A DNA stretch of 64,000 bases from an uncultured Alphaproteobacteria bacterium (GTDB lineage Bacteria > Pseudomonadota > Alphaproteobacteria > Rhodobacterales > Rhodobacteraceae), in NCBI GenBank assembly GCA_902599445.1, contig CACKFK010000003.1:26083-90082 (forward strand). Direction: 5' to 3'. Of the stretch, positions 50,653 to 59,407 are shown piece by piece. The position numbers and the translations under genes were made by a program. Numbering within the stretch: position 1 is the first letter of the stretch; every line of letters begins with the position of its first letter. The notes below the pieces were generated by a model that was not told the origin of the DNA, did not search any database, and saw only the letters and a program-made list of their open reading frames with translations.

Positions 50653-51852
50653 ATGGCAGAAGCTACCGACGAAACAGTAGAAGAAGAAGAGGAACATGAA
50701 TGTCCAAAGTGTCCTCCCCCAGGTGCTCCAGCTTGGATGGCGACATTTGCCGATATGGCAACATTGCTTATGGCTTTCTTTGTTTTAATCTTATCTTTTG
50801 CTGAGTTTAATGTTCCAAAATTTAAGCAAATTTCTGGTTCGTTGAAGAATGCCTTTGGTGTCCAAAGAATTGTTCCAGTAGTTGAACAACCAAAAGGTAC
50901 CACTGTTTTGTCGCTAAATTTTAGTCCGTCTCCGAGTCCTTCCGTTACTAAACAGATGACCCAACAGACCACCACTATCGAACAACCTAAATTAGAGCAA
51001 AAACAAAAAGATAAAGATGCTGAAAAGGATAAAGATGATGAGGGTGGAGAAATAGAAACCGCCGAATTAGCGAAAGCATTGAAAGATGCTATAGGAAAAG
51101 GTGAAGTAACTATTGAGTCTCTAGGCGATAAAGTTTTTGTTAATTTCAATGATACGCAAGAAGCTGAAAATAAGAAGGATACGGCTGAGCTTATTGAAGA
51201 AACTTTGAAGGCGTTGGAAGAGGTTAGGGCGGCTTCTGGCAAAGCAGAGCAGGAAGTTCTGTTTGGGGGGATTGAGGAGAAATTAGCTGAACTTGCGGCA
51301 GCAGCGAAGAGCAATAGTGATTCAGCCTCCGGTGGTGGAGCTTCCCTTAGTGAACAACAAAATAATGGTGATGGAACTGGTGGAAGTGGTTCGGCTGGTG
51401 ATCAAAAGGCTCAAATCGCAGAAGATAACCTTCAGATTGCTCTCAAGGAGGAAATCAGTCAAGGTTTAGTAGAAGTTGAAAGAAGAGATGGGAAAGTTTA
51501 CGTGACTGTTGGGGCAGGTGGTGCTTTTCCTTCAGGATCAGCTGAGTTGACTGAGGATGCAAGATCTATCATGGCAAAAATTGCTACTAAGGGTGTTGGT
51601 GAAAATAGTAAGATTACAGTGTCAGGTCATACGGACAATGTGCCTTTGAAGTTTGGCTCAAATTTTAGAGATAATTGGGATTTAGCTGCTGCTAGGGCAT
51701 CAAGTGTTGTTCAGGAAATGGAGCAAACTGGCGTGATCAGTGCTGACCGTATGCAGGCGGTAAGTTTTGGAGAAGCTAAGCCTATAAAAGGTAATGACAC
51801 GGCTGAAGGTCGGTCAAAGAATAGAAGAATAGAAATCGAAATAGATTTCTAG
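50653..51852 (+). CDS. pomB: Flagellar stator protein PomB (MotB family) with a duplicated linker segment
   Basis: PomB supplies the ion-binding aspartate and anchors the stator to peptidoglycan. The 399-residue protein starts with CPKCPPPGAPAWMATFADMA, very like Vibrio PomB, with conserved Asp34. The single span (about 33-50) is followed by FKQISGSLKNAFGVQ. The C-terminal OmpA-like domain has VSGHTDNVPL and NRRIEIEI. Length exceeds the usual 310-320 residues because of a charged and Gly/Ser-rich linker containing two similar segments (about 137-165 and 258-286). Confidence 0.88.
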   Translation: MAEATDETVEEEEEHECPKCPPPGAPAWMATFADMATLLMAFFVLILSFAEFNVPKFKQISGSLKNAFGVQRIVPVVEQPKGTTVLSLNFSPSPSPSVTKQMTQQTTTIEQPKLEQKQKDKDAEKDKDDEGGEIETAELAKALKDAIGKGEVTIESLGDKVFVNFNDTQEAENKKDTAELIEETLKALEEVRAASGKAEQEVLFGGIEEKLAELAAAAKSNSDSASGGGASLSEQQNNGDGTGGSGSAGDQKAQIAEDNLQIALKEEISQGLVEVERRDGKVYVTVGAGGAFPSGSAELTEDARSIMAKIATKGVGENSKITVSGHTDNVPLKFGSNFRDNWDLAAARASSVVQEMEQTGVISADRMQAVSFGEAKPIKGNDTAEGRSKNRRIEIEIDF

Positions 51853-52371
51853 CTGGGAAATCATACTTTTTGAAGATCCATTAATTACCGTCAGGCGAAT
51901 GAATCTATTATTTGGTTCTAGTCCATAGCAGTAACAAGTCCTTTGACTAATATGCTATAAGTTAACTATCTACCATATCTCCGTGATTCATGGTTGTTAC
52001 GTTTGGTTGATTTCAAAGCTCCATGCAGGCAGACAAATATAATGTGAACTGTATATAATTGGCTCTCACAGGAAACTTATGAGTACAGATCAATGTATTA
52101 ATTCAATAATTAGGGAACCCTATACATAAATGCTAGCTTAAATACTAACAGCGATATTACGGATGCACATTGCTAATTCAATGAACTGCATTAGATCACG
52201 AGGTTTCGTTTGATCAAAAAAGGTATTCGTAGCTAAACCTGGCTGACCTAGTCAAATGATATAGCGACCTTACTTAGGTTGGTTCTCTTGCATTAAGTAT
52301 GATGAGAAAGCCTATTTTATCTAGAGAAAACTTTAGGATGGGATTAAAGAACTAGCCTGAGATTAGTCTAT
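51853..52371. other. 519-bp gene-free convergent intergenic region
   Basis: This lies between the stops of pomB and the leftward PDZ-like gene. I see no open frame with a ribosome-binding site, no strong terminator hairpin, no tRNA and no clear repeat. It is the longest gap in the window and could hold decayed coding sequence or a small RNA, but nothing can be named. Confidence 0.6.
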
Positions 52372-53208
52372 TCAATAAGTGGTGGGAGCGGTGCTAGTTA
52401 CATTTCCGCTTTTGCGTCTCTTAGGCTTTTTCTTTTGATCTGTATCATTTTGTATCGGAGGGCCGACTAGGCTTCGTACAAAATCACATTTAGGATCGAA
52501 AGCGCGACATGTTTGCTGAACAGTTGCTTCATCAGTAGCTGCCACTATTGCCCACATCTGAAAATCCTGAAACATACTATAACTCCGTCGCATTGTGACT
52601 TGCCCCTGCTTGAAGTATACTGCAATTAATAACGACGATAGCACAAACAGCACCAAATTCACGTTAAACGTTATTAAATAAACTGACATAACAGCTATAA
52701 AAGGCTCCCACATTCTGTTTTGAGCTAACCATACGGGCGGTAGGACAACAGCAGTTTGAGAAAATGTAGTATCGTAGACATCACATTTTTTTTTGATATC
52801 CTTTAGAACCTCAAAAGTTCGAAATTCAGACTTTTCAACAAGTGGTCTATCATTGAACTTGGTGGAAATAAGCTTTGCTTCCTCTTCAGAAGTGAATTTT
52901 AGAACTCCACCAAGCGGACCTCTGGTAAATACTTCAAAAAATGTTCCAGCTCTCCAAATTGTTAAGAGCCATTGGCCGTCATCCTCACTAGACAACAGAT
53001 CCACAAGGTTATCTGAATTTGATCTAAATTCCGTACCATCTACGGCTACGATGACGTCCTCTACCTTCAATTTTAAAGCTTTTGTTCTGGAGGATCGTCC
53101 ATGTTCGGCAATTTTAAGATAGGGCGTACCGTCAGCGTTCAAGGAAGTATCTGCTGTTTCCGAATCTTTGCTCTCTCCAGCACCTGTATTTTCGGTCTCT
53201 TCAGCCAT
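52372..53208 (-). CDS. Membrane protein with a PDZ-like N-terminal region, unknown function
   Basis: The 278-residue protein has an acidic low-complexity start, then a PDZ-like segment (LKLKVEDVIVAVDGTEF, about residues 46-62). A middle region with two cysteines follows, then two adjacent hydrophobic spans (about 168-200) and a Lys/Arg-rich C-terminus. It is the last of four unrecognised genes downstream of flhB on the same strand. A role in motility is suggested only by position. Confidence 0.65.
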   Translation of the reverse strand: MAEETENTGAGESKDSETADTSLNADGTPYLKIAEHGRSSRTKALKLKVEDVIVAVDGTEFRSNSDNLVDLLSSEDDGQWLLTIWRAGTFFEVFTRGPLGGVLKFTSEEEAKLISTKFNDRPLVEKSEFRTFEVLKDIKKKCDVYDTTFSQTAVVLPPVWLAQNRMWEPFIAVMSVYLITFNVNLVLFVLSSLLIAVYFKQGQVTMRRSYSMFQDFQMWAIVAATDEATVQQTCRAFDPKCDFVRSLVGPPIQNDTDQKKKPKRRKSGNVTSTAPTTY

Positions 53209-53232
53209 ATTTCTAAACTCAATTACAATAAA

Positions 53233-53982
53233 TCAAGGAAACTTTATATGATTATCTCGGCTTTGCAGTTGTTTAATCATTTCATTATTCTTTTGCTCTA
53301 GCAACTTTATTTGTTTAGCTAAAAGATTCTGGGTGTCAGCTAGACTTTGCATTGTTTTATTATCGGCCAAGGTAGTAGTTACTCCTTCCAAAGAACTAGT
53401 ATAGGCATCTTGAATACCATTGATTAGGGCCTCTATTTGTGCTAGCTGGCCGTTCATTTGAGAGATAAGGGTTTCTGATACTGTACTGGAGAGTTGGCCA
53501 CTGAAATTAGCGATTTCACCTGATAGCTGCTCATTTGCCTTGATGACCTGTGATTCCATAGTTGTTGTAGTTGTCTTAAAATCATCTCTCATAACTTCTA
53601 TTTTGTTTAAAACACGTTTGTTTTGGTCTTGAATTAAAGCCTGATTATCCATAGCCAATTTGAGGTTGTTTGTTGTTTCTTTTACGGCATCAACGTTTTC
53701 GGCAAATATTACGAGAGCTTCACGGTTTGTTGTGGTCATCACAGATAAATCAGACATTGATCTGAAATAAATGACGGATGAAAAACCAATGGCTACAATA
53801 GATGCCAATATGGAACTCCCAAAAATTATAGTTGTATAGCGATGGATTTGCTTCACTTTTGCCTCCAACTTTTTATGTTCTCGTTTGACCTTATTATATT
53901 CTGAAGTAATATCCGTGGCTGCATCTGCCGCATCCAGAGCGATTTTGATACTTTCTTCGATTGTGTCTAACTCTGCACTCAT
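53233..53982 (-). CDS. Single-span coiled-coil protein, unknown function
   Basis: The 249-residue protein has a cytoplasmic N-terminal coil (about 1-47), one membrane span (about 50-72), and a long Thr/Gln/Asn-rich coiled coil (about 85-245). This resembles the helical signalling stalks of chemoreceptors but has no recognisable methyl-accepting tip. It overlaps the upstream small Cys gene by ATGA, so it belongs to the flhB-linked operon. Not recognised. Confidence 0.65.
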   Translation of the reverse strand: MSAELDTIEESIKIALDAADAATDITSEYNKVKREHKKLEAKVKQIHRYTTIIFGSSILASIVAIGFSSVIYFRSMSDLSVMTTTNREALVIFAENVDAVKETTNNLKLAMDNQALIQDQNKRVLNKIEVMRDDFKTTTTTMESQVIKANEQLSGEIANFSGQLSSTVSETLISQMNGQLAQIEALINGIQDAYTSSLEGVTTTLADNKTMQSLADTQNLLAKQIKLLEQKNNEMIKQLQSRDNHIKFP

Positions 53983-54203
53983 GCTAATCTCCCGCCACGT
54001 TTACCATTTCTCTTCTTTTTTATTAGTAAATCCTTTTTCTTAAAGTAAGCACATTTCGTGCCAGTCGTTGAAAAAACTATATGGCTAGGGAGGTTTGGTG
54101 ACTTAAACCCAAAATTTGAACAACCCCAAGGCCGGAATTTGTCGTGTGTGATAAAAAAATGTCTACAGTTGTGACATGAAATAATTGGATTAGCTGGTTT
54201 CAC
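53979..54203 (-). CDS. Small cysteine-rich (zinc-ribbon-like) protein
   Basis: The 74-residue protein has SCHNCRHFFITHDKFRPWGC followed by FGFKSPNLPS and KCAYF, then a basic tail. Four cysteines in C-x2-C...C...C order suggest metal binding. Similar short proteins with a GFKS-x3-PS core occur widely in bacteria without known function. It overlaps both neighbours by ATGA, so it is translated as part of the four-gene block. Confidence 0.65.
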   Translation of the reverse strand: MKPANPIISCHNCRHFFITHDKFRPWGCSNFGFKSPNLPSHIVFSTTGTKCAYFKKKDLLIKKKRNGKRGGRLA

Positions 54204-54418
54204 TGTTTTCTCTTCTTTATTTCATCAAAAAATCTCGCTATCGGGTATCGAAAGCAGCCTAATAGACACATGGCTGAGCCAGCAAAGAGCAATAGTGATC
54301 GTATCAGATTACCGTCATCCCAGTTCTCAAACGCTTTTAAACAGGCATATAAGGATACTCCAAAGAATGACATCGTACTAATCCAGTCACTGGAACCTTT
54401 ATGATATCTTCTCGGCAT
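54200..54418 (-). CDS. Small two-span membrane protein, unknown function
   Basis: The 72-residue product has two hydrophobic segments (about 13-26 and 39-58) and a basic C-terminal tail (FFDEIKKRKQ). It starts 15 bp after flhB with AAGGAC upstream and overlaps the next gene by ATGA. No family recognised. Confidence 0.6.
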   Translation of the reverse strand: MPRRYHKGSSDWISTMSFFGVSLYACLKAFENWDDGNLIRSLLLFAGSAMCLLGCFRYPIARFFDEIKKRKQ

Positions 54419-54433
54419 AGTTTAGTCCTTTCT

Positions 54434-55579
54434 TTAGATGATCTGACCAGTTTCATTAAATTTCAGATCTTCAGGCAGTTCTATTTCAGGTTCATCCACT
54501 ATTTCTCCCTTATCTATTCTGTAAATGTATGCTAGCGCAATAGCTACAGCATTATATAAACGGTCGGAAATTTCTTTTCCTATATCAGAAGTGAAGAATA
54601 GAGCACGTGCTAAAAGTGGACTGCGAAAGGTTGTGATGCTATGTTTCTTTCCTGCCTCTATGATGTCTAGAGCTACTTTTCCTCTTCCCATAGCTACAAC
54701 TTCTGGAGCACCGGGCTCCCCAACAATATACCTTAATGCAACGGCAAAGTGTGTCGGGTTCGTAATGATTGCTGTAGCATTTGAAACGTTATCGACAGAC
54801 TTTCTTTGTTCAGCGGCGGCCATACTTGCCTGCATTTGTTTTTGACGGATTTTTTGTTTTACTTCAGGTGAACCTTCTGTTTGCTTATATTCATCCTTTT
54901 GCTCTTGCCTCGTCATCTTAAGGGAGTCCATATGTTGATGCCTTTGCCAGAAATAATCTAAAGCGGCTATTACAGCTAATGCCATTAAACTAGCAATTAG
55001 CAGTAGAGGAAAAATATGCTGCATTTGGTTAAGAGCTGAACTTAAACTACCGCCAGACATCTGAAGAATCTGAGGCATTGAAAAATAAATAACATAAGAT
55101 GTGGCACCCATCAGAAGAATTACTTTTGCAATGGCTTTAGATAGTTCAACTAGAGACTTAGCTGACACCATTCTTTTTATTCCTTTAAGGATATTCAATC
55201 TCTCTCCCTTAAAGGCCATAGCCTTTGGAGAGAAAACCATTCCACCTACGGCAAGTTGTGTCGCCATAGTAATCAAAAAAAGAGGTATTCCTATCAATAC
55301 ACCTACTTTCAAGACATACCACAGTGCGTATCTCATCTTAATAATAAACAAATCGTCCAAACTGGTATCACTTTCGAAGACAAAAAGATCTGCCCATTCG
55401 AATAGGTACTTTTTGGCTGTCCAAGAGAGTGTAAACATGAGCAAAAGAGCCATGAAAATGCCCGTGAATACGAACATTTCTTTGGAACTCAAAACCTTTC
55501 CGTCTTCCCTGGCTTTTTCTATTTTCCGTTGGGAAGGTTCCTCAGTTTTCTCTTGACCGTCTTCACTCTCTTCAGCCAT
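54434..55579 (-). CDS. flhB: Flagellar export switch protein FlhB
   Basis: FlhB is the export-gate protein that changes substrate specificity from rod/hook to filament. The 381-residue product has four membrane spans (about 35-210) and a cytoplasmic domain with the autocleavage site NPTH at 274-277 in TAIITNPTHFAVALRY. It overlaps fliR by 8 bp and ends the recognised flagellar run; small unknown genes follow. Confidence 0.95.
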   Translation of the reverse strand: MAEESEDGQEKTEEPSQRKIEKAREDGKVLSSKEMFVFTGIFMALLLMFTLSWTAKKYLFEWADLFVFESDTSLDDLFIIKMRYALWYVLKVGVLIGIPLFLITMATQLAVGGMVFSPKAMAFKGERLNILKGIKRMVSAKSLVELSKAIAKVILLMGATSYVIYFSMPQILQMSGGSLSSALNQMQHIFPLLLIASLMALAVIAALDYFWQRHQHMDSLKMTRQEQKDEYKQTEGSPEVKQKIRQKQMQASMAAAEQRKSVDNVSNATAIITNPTHFAVALRYIVGEPGAPEVVAMGRGKVALDIIEAGKKHSITTFRSPLLARALFFTSDIGKEISDRLYNAVAIALAYIYRIDKGEIVDEPEIELPEDLKFNETGQII

Positions 55580-56396
55580 TTTTAATGCCCCAAATCATAT
55601 CCTGCATATAGTTTATGGAGGATTCAACAAGGTCAGACATTGCAAAACCTATTGTAGAAACAGAGAAATATAATAAAATAAAAACGCCAAGTAAGGTAAC
55701 TGGAAAAGCAAAGGAAAAGATGTTTAGCGTAGGCGTTGATCTAGTTATTATCCCGATTGATACATTTATCATTAGAAGAGCTATTGAAATTGGCAGCATT
55801 ATTATGGTAGCAGCCAAGAACATTGAACCGGCAGCACCAATCCCCGATTTGAGAATAATGTCTAATGTTGGCAGAGAAGTTATTGGGATGAATTCATAGC
55901 TATCCAATAAAGTTCTTAGTACGATTAAATGGCCATCAATAGACAAGAAAATCACCAATAAGAAAAGCATAAGAATTTGACTAAGTACAGGAGAGGAGGA
56001 GCCTGTATTTGGATCTAACTGCGCTGCAAAAGCTAAACCAGAAGTGCTGGCCATTTTCTCCCCTGCTATAGCAGCAGCGGAAAACCAAATTGTTAAAACA
56101 AGCCCAGCACTGAGGCCTATCGCAGCTTCTTTTATAAGTAGGATAACACCTGTTGCTGATGCAATAGTGTCAACGTTCAGAGTGCTGCTCTGATCTTGGA
56201 ATACAGTAAGAGTTAAAACCATGCCAAACAAAATCCTTACCGGCAATATGACATATCTAGCTCCAAAAATAGGGGAAGCTATTAAAAATGCACTTATTCG
56301 AATACTACAAAAAAAGAACAGGAGTATGTTATCTAATATAATTTGTAACTCTAACCCTGGCAAAGATCCTATGTTTGCTTGAGAAATATTAAACAT
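55572..56396 (-). CDS. fliR: Flagellar export gate protein FliR
   Basis: FliR joins FliP and FliQ in the export gate inside the basal body. The 274-residue membrane protein has several spans and typical segments: FFFCSIRISAFLIASPIFGAR, MASTSGLAFAAQLDPNTG and SPTLNIFSFAFPVTLLGVF. It shares one base with fliQ and overlaps flhB. Confidence 0.92.
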   Translation of the reverse strand: MFNISQANIGSLPGLELQIILDNILLFFFCSIRISAFLIASPIFGARYVILPVRILFGMVLTLTVFQDQSSTLNVDTIASATGVILLIKEAAIGLSAGLVLTIWFSAAAIAGEKMASTSGLAFAAQLDPNTGSSSPVLSQILMLFLLVIFLSIDGHLIVLRTLLDSYEFIPITSLPTLDIILKSGIGAAGSMFLAATIIMLPISIALLMINVSIGIITRSTPTLNIFSFAFPVTLLGVFILLYFSVSTIGFAMSDLVESSINYMQDMIWGIKNG

Positions 56397-56668
56397 TAAA
56401 TAGAACTCACTCCAGCGACCCTATCGAAAATGAAGGCAAAGTAATCTGTCAAACTCACAAGCATGAAATTTGATAGCAATGCAAAAGTCAAAATTACGAG
56501 AACAAGTTTAGGTACAAAACTTAGGGTCATTTCATTAATTGAGGTGGCGGCCTGTATGATGCCGATAATCAAACCAATTACTAGTGCCACGCCCAGTAAT
56601 GGACCAGCTGTCAGAATTATTTGATAGAACGCAAGTCTTAACAGTTCAACATTTGAATCAAAATCCAT
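56396..56668 (-). CDS. fliQ: Flagellar export gate protein FliQ
   Basis: The 90-residue, two-span protein has the FliQ pattern GVALVIGLIIGIIQAATSIN followed by EMTLSFVPKLV. It lies between fliP and fliR, 9 bp after fliP, and shares a base with fliR. Length and order are standard. Confidence 0.93.
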   Translation of the reverse strand: MDFDSNVELLRLAFYQIILTAGPLLGVALVIGLIIGIIQAATSINEMTLSFVPKLVLVILTFALLSNFMLVSLTDYFAFIFDRVAGVSSI

Positions 56669-56677
56669 TTATTTCTC

Positions 56678-57460
56678 CTAGCTAGAAGAATAAGTTGCAA
56701 CCAGAGAACCTACGGTCATGGCCCAACCATCTACCAGCACAAACAGTAATAGTTTGAAAGGTAACGAGACAAGCATTGGGCTTAGCATCATCATACCTAG
56801 GGACATTAAGGTTGAGGCAATCACCATATCAATGACCAAAAAGGGTAAGAATAATAAAAAACCAATTTGGAAAGCAGTTTTCAATTCTGAGGTAATAAAA
56901 GCCGGTAACAACACGGGAAGTGGAACATCCGAATTACTCTCATATGTGGCATCCCCGGCCATGTCTGCAAACATCTGCAAGTCATTTTTTCGCGTGTTGT
57001 AGACTAAAAAATCCTTGGCAGTATTACTTGCTTTGGCCAACGCCGTCTCCGCTTGCATAGTTCCTTCTAAGTATGGTGTGAGAGCTGTTGTATTTATTTT
57101 TGACAGTGTAGGTGACATAATAAAAAGTGTTAGAAAGAGTGCTATAGCAACTAAAACTTGATTTGGAGGAGTCTGCTGAGTTCCCATAGCCTGTCGTAAA
57201 ATAGATAAGACAATAATTATTCTAGTGAAAGAAGTCATTCCAAGAAGCAATGAAGGAAGCACTGTAATGCTTGTCATTAAGGCTAATATTTGTAGAGACA
57301 ATGAATATGTAGTTTCACCATCGGCTGAATCAGAAACGTTAATTGCAGGTAATCCTAAACCAAAGTTCTCTAAAAGGCTCTCTGCCTCTATGGGTGAGGT
57401 GATGATCAATAATAGAAATAGAGACTTTATTCCAATGAAAATGATGTTCATTTGCTTCAT
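56678..57460 (-). CDS. fliP: Flagellar export gate protein FliP
   Basis: FliP forms the pentameric core of the export gate. The 260-residue product has a cleavable N-terminal signal and the segments TSFTRIIIVLSILRQAMGTQ, PPNQVLVAIALFLTLF, LVIDMVIASTLMSLGMMML and KLLLFVLVDGWAMTVGSL, all diagnostic. It overlaps fliO by ATGA. Confidence 0.95.
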   Translation of the reverse strand: MKQMNIIFIGIKSLFLLLIITSPIEAESLLENFGLGLPAINVSDSADGETTYSLSLQILALMTSITVLPSLLLGMTSFTRIIIVLSILRQAMGTQQTPPNQVLVAIALFLTLFIMSPTLSKINTTALTPYLEGTMQAETALAKASNTAKDFLVYNTRKNDLQMFADMAGDATYESNSDVPLPVLLPAFITSELKTAFQIGFLLFLPFLVIDMVIASTLMSLGMMMLSPMLVSLPFKLLLFVLVDGWAMTVGSLVATYSSS

Positions 57461-57921
57461 TCCTTGTAACTTACGGCTGGATTCATTACTCTAGCCGCTT
57501 GTATTGCCTTGCTAAGTTGATGGCCTTTATTATGTTCGCCAGCTAAGCCCTTTGTTTTACTAGGAATGGCGCTGTTAGCATTTTGTTTTAAACTTAAAGA
57601 TCTGTTGTGGGCTCCAACTTTGTTTGGCCGTGCATCAAATTCGGAGGAGGATCTTTTTTGAATTTGCCCTAATGGTATGAGAGAACTTTTCTTTCCCTTA
57701 TTGGAAATAACAAGAAACTGACTCGCGTCCACAGAAATTATACGTAATTTTTCTGTGGAGCTGAGAGATTTTTCTTCTATCAATTGAATTCTTTTGCTCG
57801 ATCTCCAACTGTTGGATAATCTATTTTTGTTCTTTAGGACAAAGATTTGCAACGCAACAAGTCCTAACAAGAAAATGCCCACAGTTATGATTTGAGTAGT
57901 ATTAATGCTTTCGATTTCCAT
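57457..57921 (-). CDS. fliO: Flagellar biosynthesis protein FliO
   Basis: FliO helps assemble FliP complexes. The 154-residue product has one N-terminal span (about 12-28) and a FliO-like domain with KRIQLIEEKSLSSTEKLRIISVD and FLVISNKGKKSSLIPLG. A disordered tail follows. A sigma-54 promoter lies 28 bp upstream, and the gene starts a sub-operon fliO-P-Q-R-flhB. The family is poorly conserved; the call rests on layout and position. Confidence 0.85.
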   Translation of the reverse strand: MEIESINTTQIITVGIFLLGLVALQIFVLKNKNRLSNSWRSSKRIQLIEEKSLSSTEKLRIISVDASQFLVISNKGKKSSLIPLGQIQKRSSSEFDARPNKVGAHNRSLSLKQNANSAIPSKTKGLAGEHNKGHQLSKAIQAARVMNPAVSYKE

Positions 57922-57948
57922 CTTTTACCCTCTTTCTCCATTTAGAAA

Positions 57949-57965
57949 GGCAAAAAATGTGCCAA
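57949..57965 (-). promoter_or_regulatory. Sigma-54 (-24/-12) promoter of fliO
   Basis: On the minus strand TTGGCACATTTTTTGCC: a full TGGCAC-N5-TTGC match with GG-N10-GC spacing. Predicted start near 57939, about 18 bases before the fliO ATG. It sits in the 125-bp gap between fliN and fliO, showing that the flagellar run has internal promoters. Confidence 0.78.
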
Positions 57966-58046
57966 AACCTTACAAAAGCCTTAAACCTCAACAATATAGG
58001 TTTTTTGAAAGCTTAAAGTAGTTGAAACGTCAAATAAATGACTTTT

Positions 58047-58388
58047 TTAGATGCTTTCCATGCGTTTTTCTGGATCAACGATTTCAGTGAACCTAACTCC
58101 AAACCTTTCACCAACCATTACTACCTCGCCTTTTGCTATCATGGTGCCATTGGCGAGGATATCAAGAGGATCTCCTGCTAACCGGTCTAATTCTACCACT
58201 GAACCCTCTCCCAGTCTTAAGAGCTCTCGGATTTTTATTTCTGCTCCTCCAACTTCGACGGTTAGCGATACATCAATATTTTCCAAAACCCTAAGGTTTT
58301 CGGTTCCCCCGGGCTGATTGCTACTCTGATCTTCAGGGGTAGTAGTCTCTTGTGAAGGGGTAGTTTCTTCTGAATTTTCTTCGGCCAT
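58047..58388 (-). CDS. fliN: Flagellar motor switch protein FliN
   Basis: FliN builds the lower part of the C-ring. The 113-residue protein has an acidic, Ser/Thr/Gln-rich N-terminal third and a SpoA domain with LENIDVSLTVEVGGAEIKIRELL, LGEGSVVELDRLAGDPLDI and VMVGERFGVRFTEIVDPEKR. It follows fliM by 30 bp. Confidence 0.94.
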   Translation of the reverse strand: MAEENSEETTPSQETTTPEDQSSNQPGGTENLRVLENIDVSLTVEVGGAEIKIRELLRLGEGSVVELDRLAGDPLDILANGTMIAKGEVVMVGERFGVRFTEIVDPEKRMESI

Positions 58389-58418
58389 GTTATATCCCTT
58401 TCTATTTTGGGTATTGCC

Positions 58419-59393
58419 TTATGATGATATACGTTTGTTCAAGTTGATTGCTGATTGACCAGAAACTTCCCCCATCTCTCCTAAGAAGATAGGCTTGTCT
58501 TCGACCCTAACTTCAACACCTTCTCCAATTTGAATTGGTATCACTTCACCTGGTTTTACGCTTATGAGCTTACTCATTGATACGACTGGTTTGCTAAGTC
58601 TTGCACTGACTTTTAAGGGGATCTCTAACACGGCTCTTTCAAGTCGTTGCCTCCATGAAACATCATCTTCTACGATATCAGATTGGACTTTAGAACGTAA
58701 CAGAGAAGCTATTGGTTTAAGGGTTTGGAGTGGATAGATTAAATCAAAATTAGCAGCATCCATACCAGGTAATTGAACTACAAAAGAGCAAATGATCACT
58801 AGTTCTGAACCATCTACAAAAGAAACAAATTGGGGATTGACTTCCCTACCTTGCACGCTGAGATTGATAGGCATCAAATCCTTCCATGCTGATTCCAACA
58901 TACGATTTAAGCCTTCGGAGATAATTTCTATTAGCCTATCTTCAGTTGAAGTAAACTCTGTTTTTTTACTTTTGTCAGGTCCAAGCTGTCCCCCGTAAAA
59001 AGAATTTGTTAAAATCGAAATGAATGTGGGATCCATTACTAGCATCATATTCCCGCGTAATTCCTCAAGTCGACTTGCCGTAAGGCTCATAAAACTTTCA
59101 ATGCCTGAAGTATACTCATCAAAGGTTTTTACTTCGGGTGGAAATGATGAAATTCTTGGCTGAATCCTCAACATTGGTAAAAAAACAGCCCTAGAGAATC
59201 GAGCAAAGCGCTCATTAATCATTCTCAAGGCATAATAATCACCAAGGAGTGTTAGATCATCTGACCCGAATTTAAAAGGTCGCACATTTGGTGAGCCTGA
59301 GAGGTCGGAATTGCTCGTAGAACCTTCATCCGTTTGTAATCCCTCTATGAGGGCATCCACCTCATCACTAGATAGTTTTCTTGATGATACCAA
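58419..59393 (-). CDS. fliM: Flagellar motor switch protein FliM
   Basis: FliM connects CheY-P binding to the C-ring. The 324-residue protein has the N-terminal LSSDEVDALIEGL (CheY-binding-type EIDALI motif) and a middle domain with RMINERFARFSRAVF. A C-terminal SpoA domain has VPLKVSARLSKPVV-like EIPLKVSARLSKPVVSMSKL and PIQIG. It lies between fliL and fliN. Confidence 0.93.
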   Translation of the reverse strand: MVSSRKLSSDEVDALIEGLQTDEGSTSNSDLSGSPNVRPFKFGSDDLTLLGDYYALRMINERFARFSRAVFLPMLRIQPRISSFPPEVKTFDEYTSGIESFMSLTASRLEELRGNMMLVMDPTFISILTNSFYGGQLGPDKSKKTEFTSTEDRLIEIISEGLNRMLESAWKDLMPINLSVQGREVNPQFVSFVDGSELVIICSFVVQLPGMDAANFDLIYPLQTLKPIASLLRSKVQSDIVEDDVSWRQRLERAVLEIPLKVSARLSKPVVSMSKLISVKPGEVIPIQIGEGVEVRVEDKPIFLGEMGEVSGQSAINLNKRISS

Positions 59394-59407
59394 CGGAATC
59401 TACCCTT

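Noticed and set aside
50628..51314. 228-codon Ser/Phe-rich open frame on the minus strand opposite pomB
   Set aside because: The composition is a by-product of the Glu/Lys/Ala-rich pomB coding strand. No start signal and no protein family.
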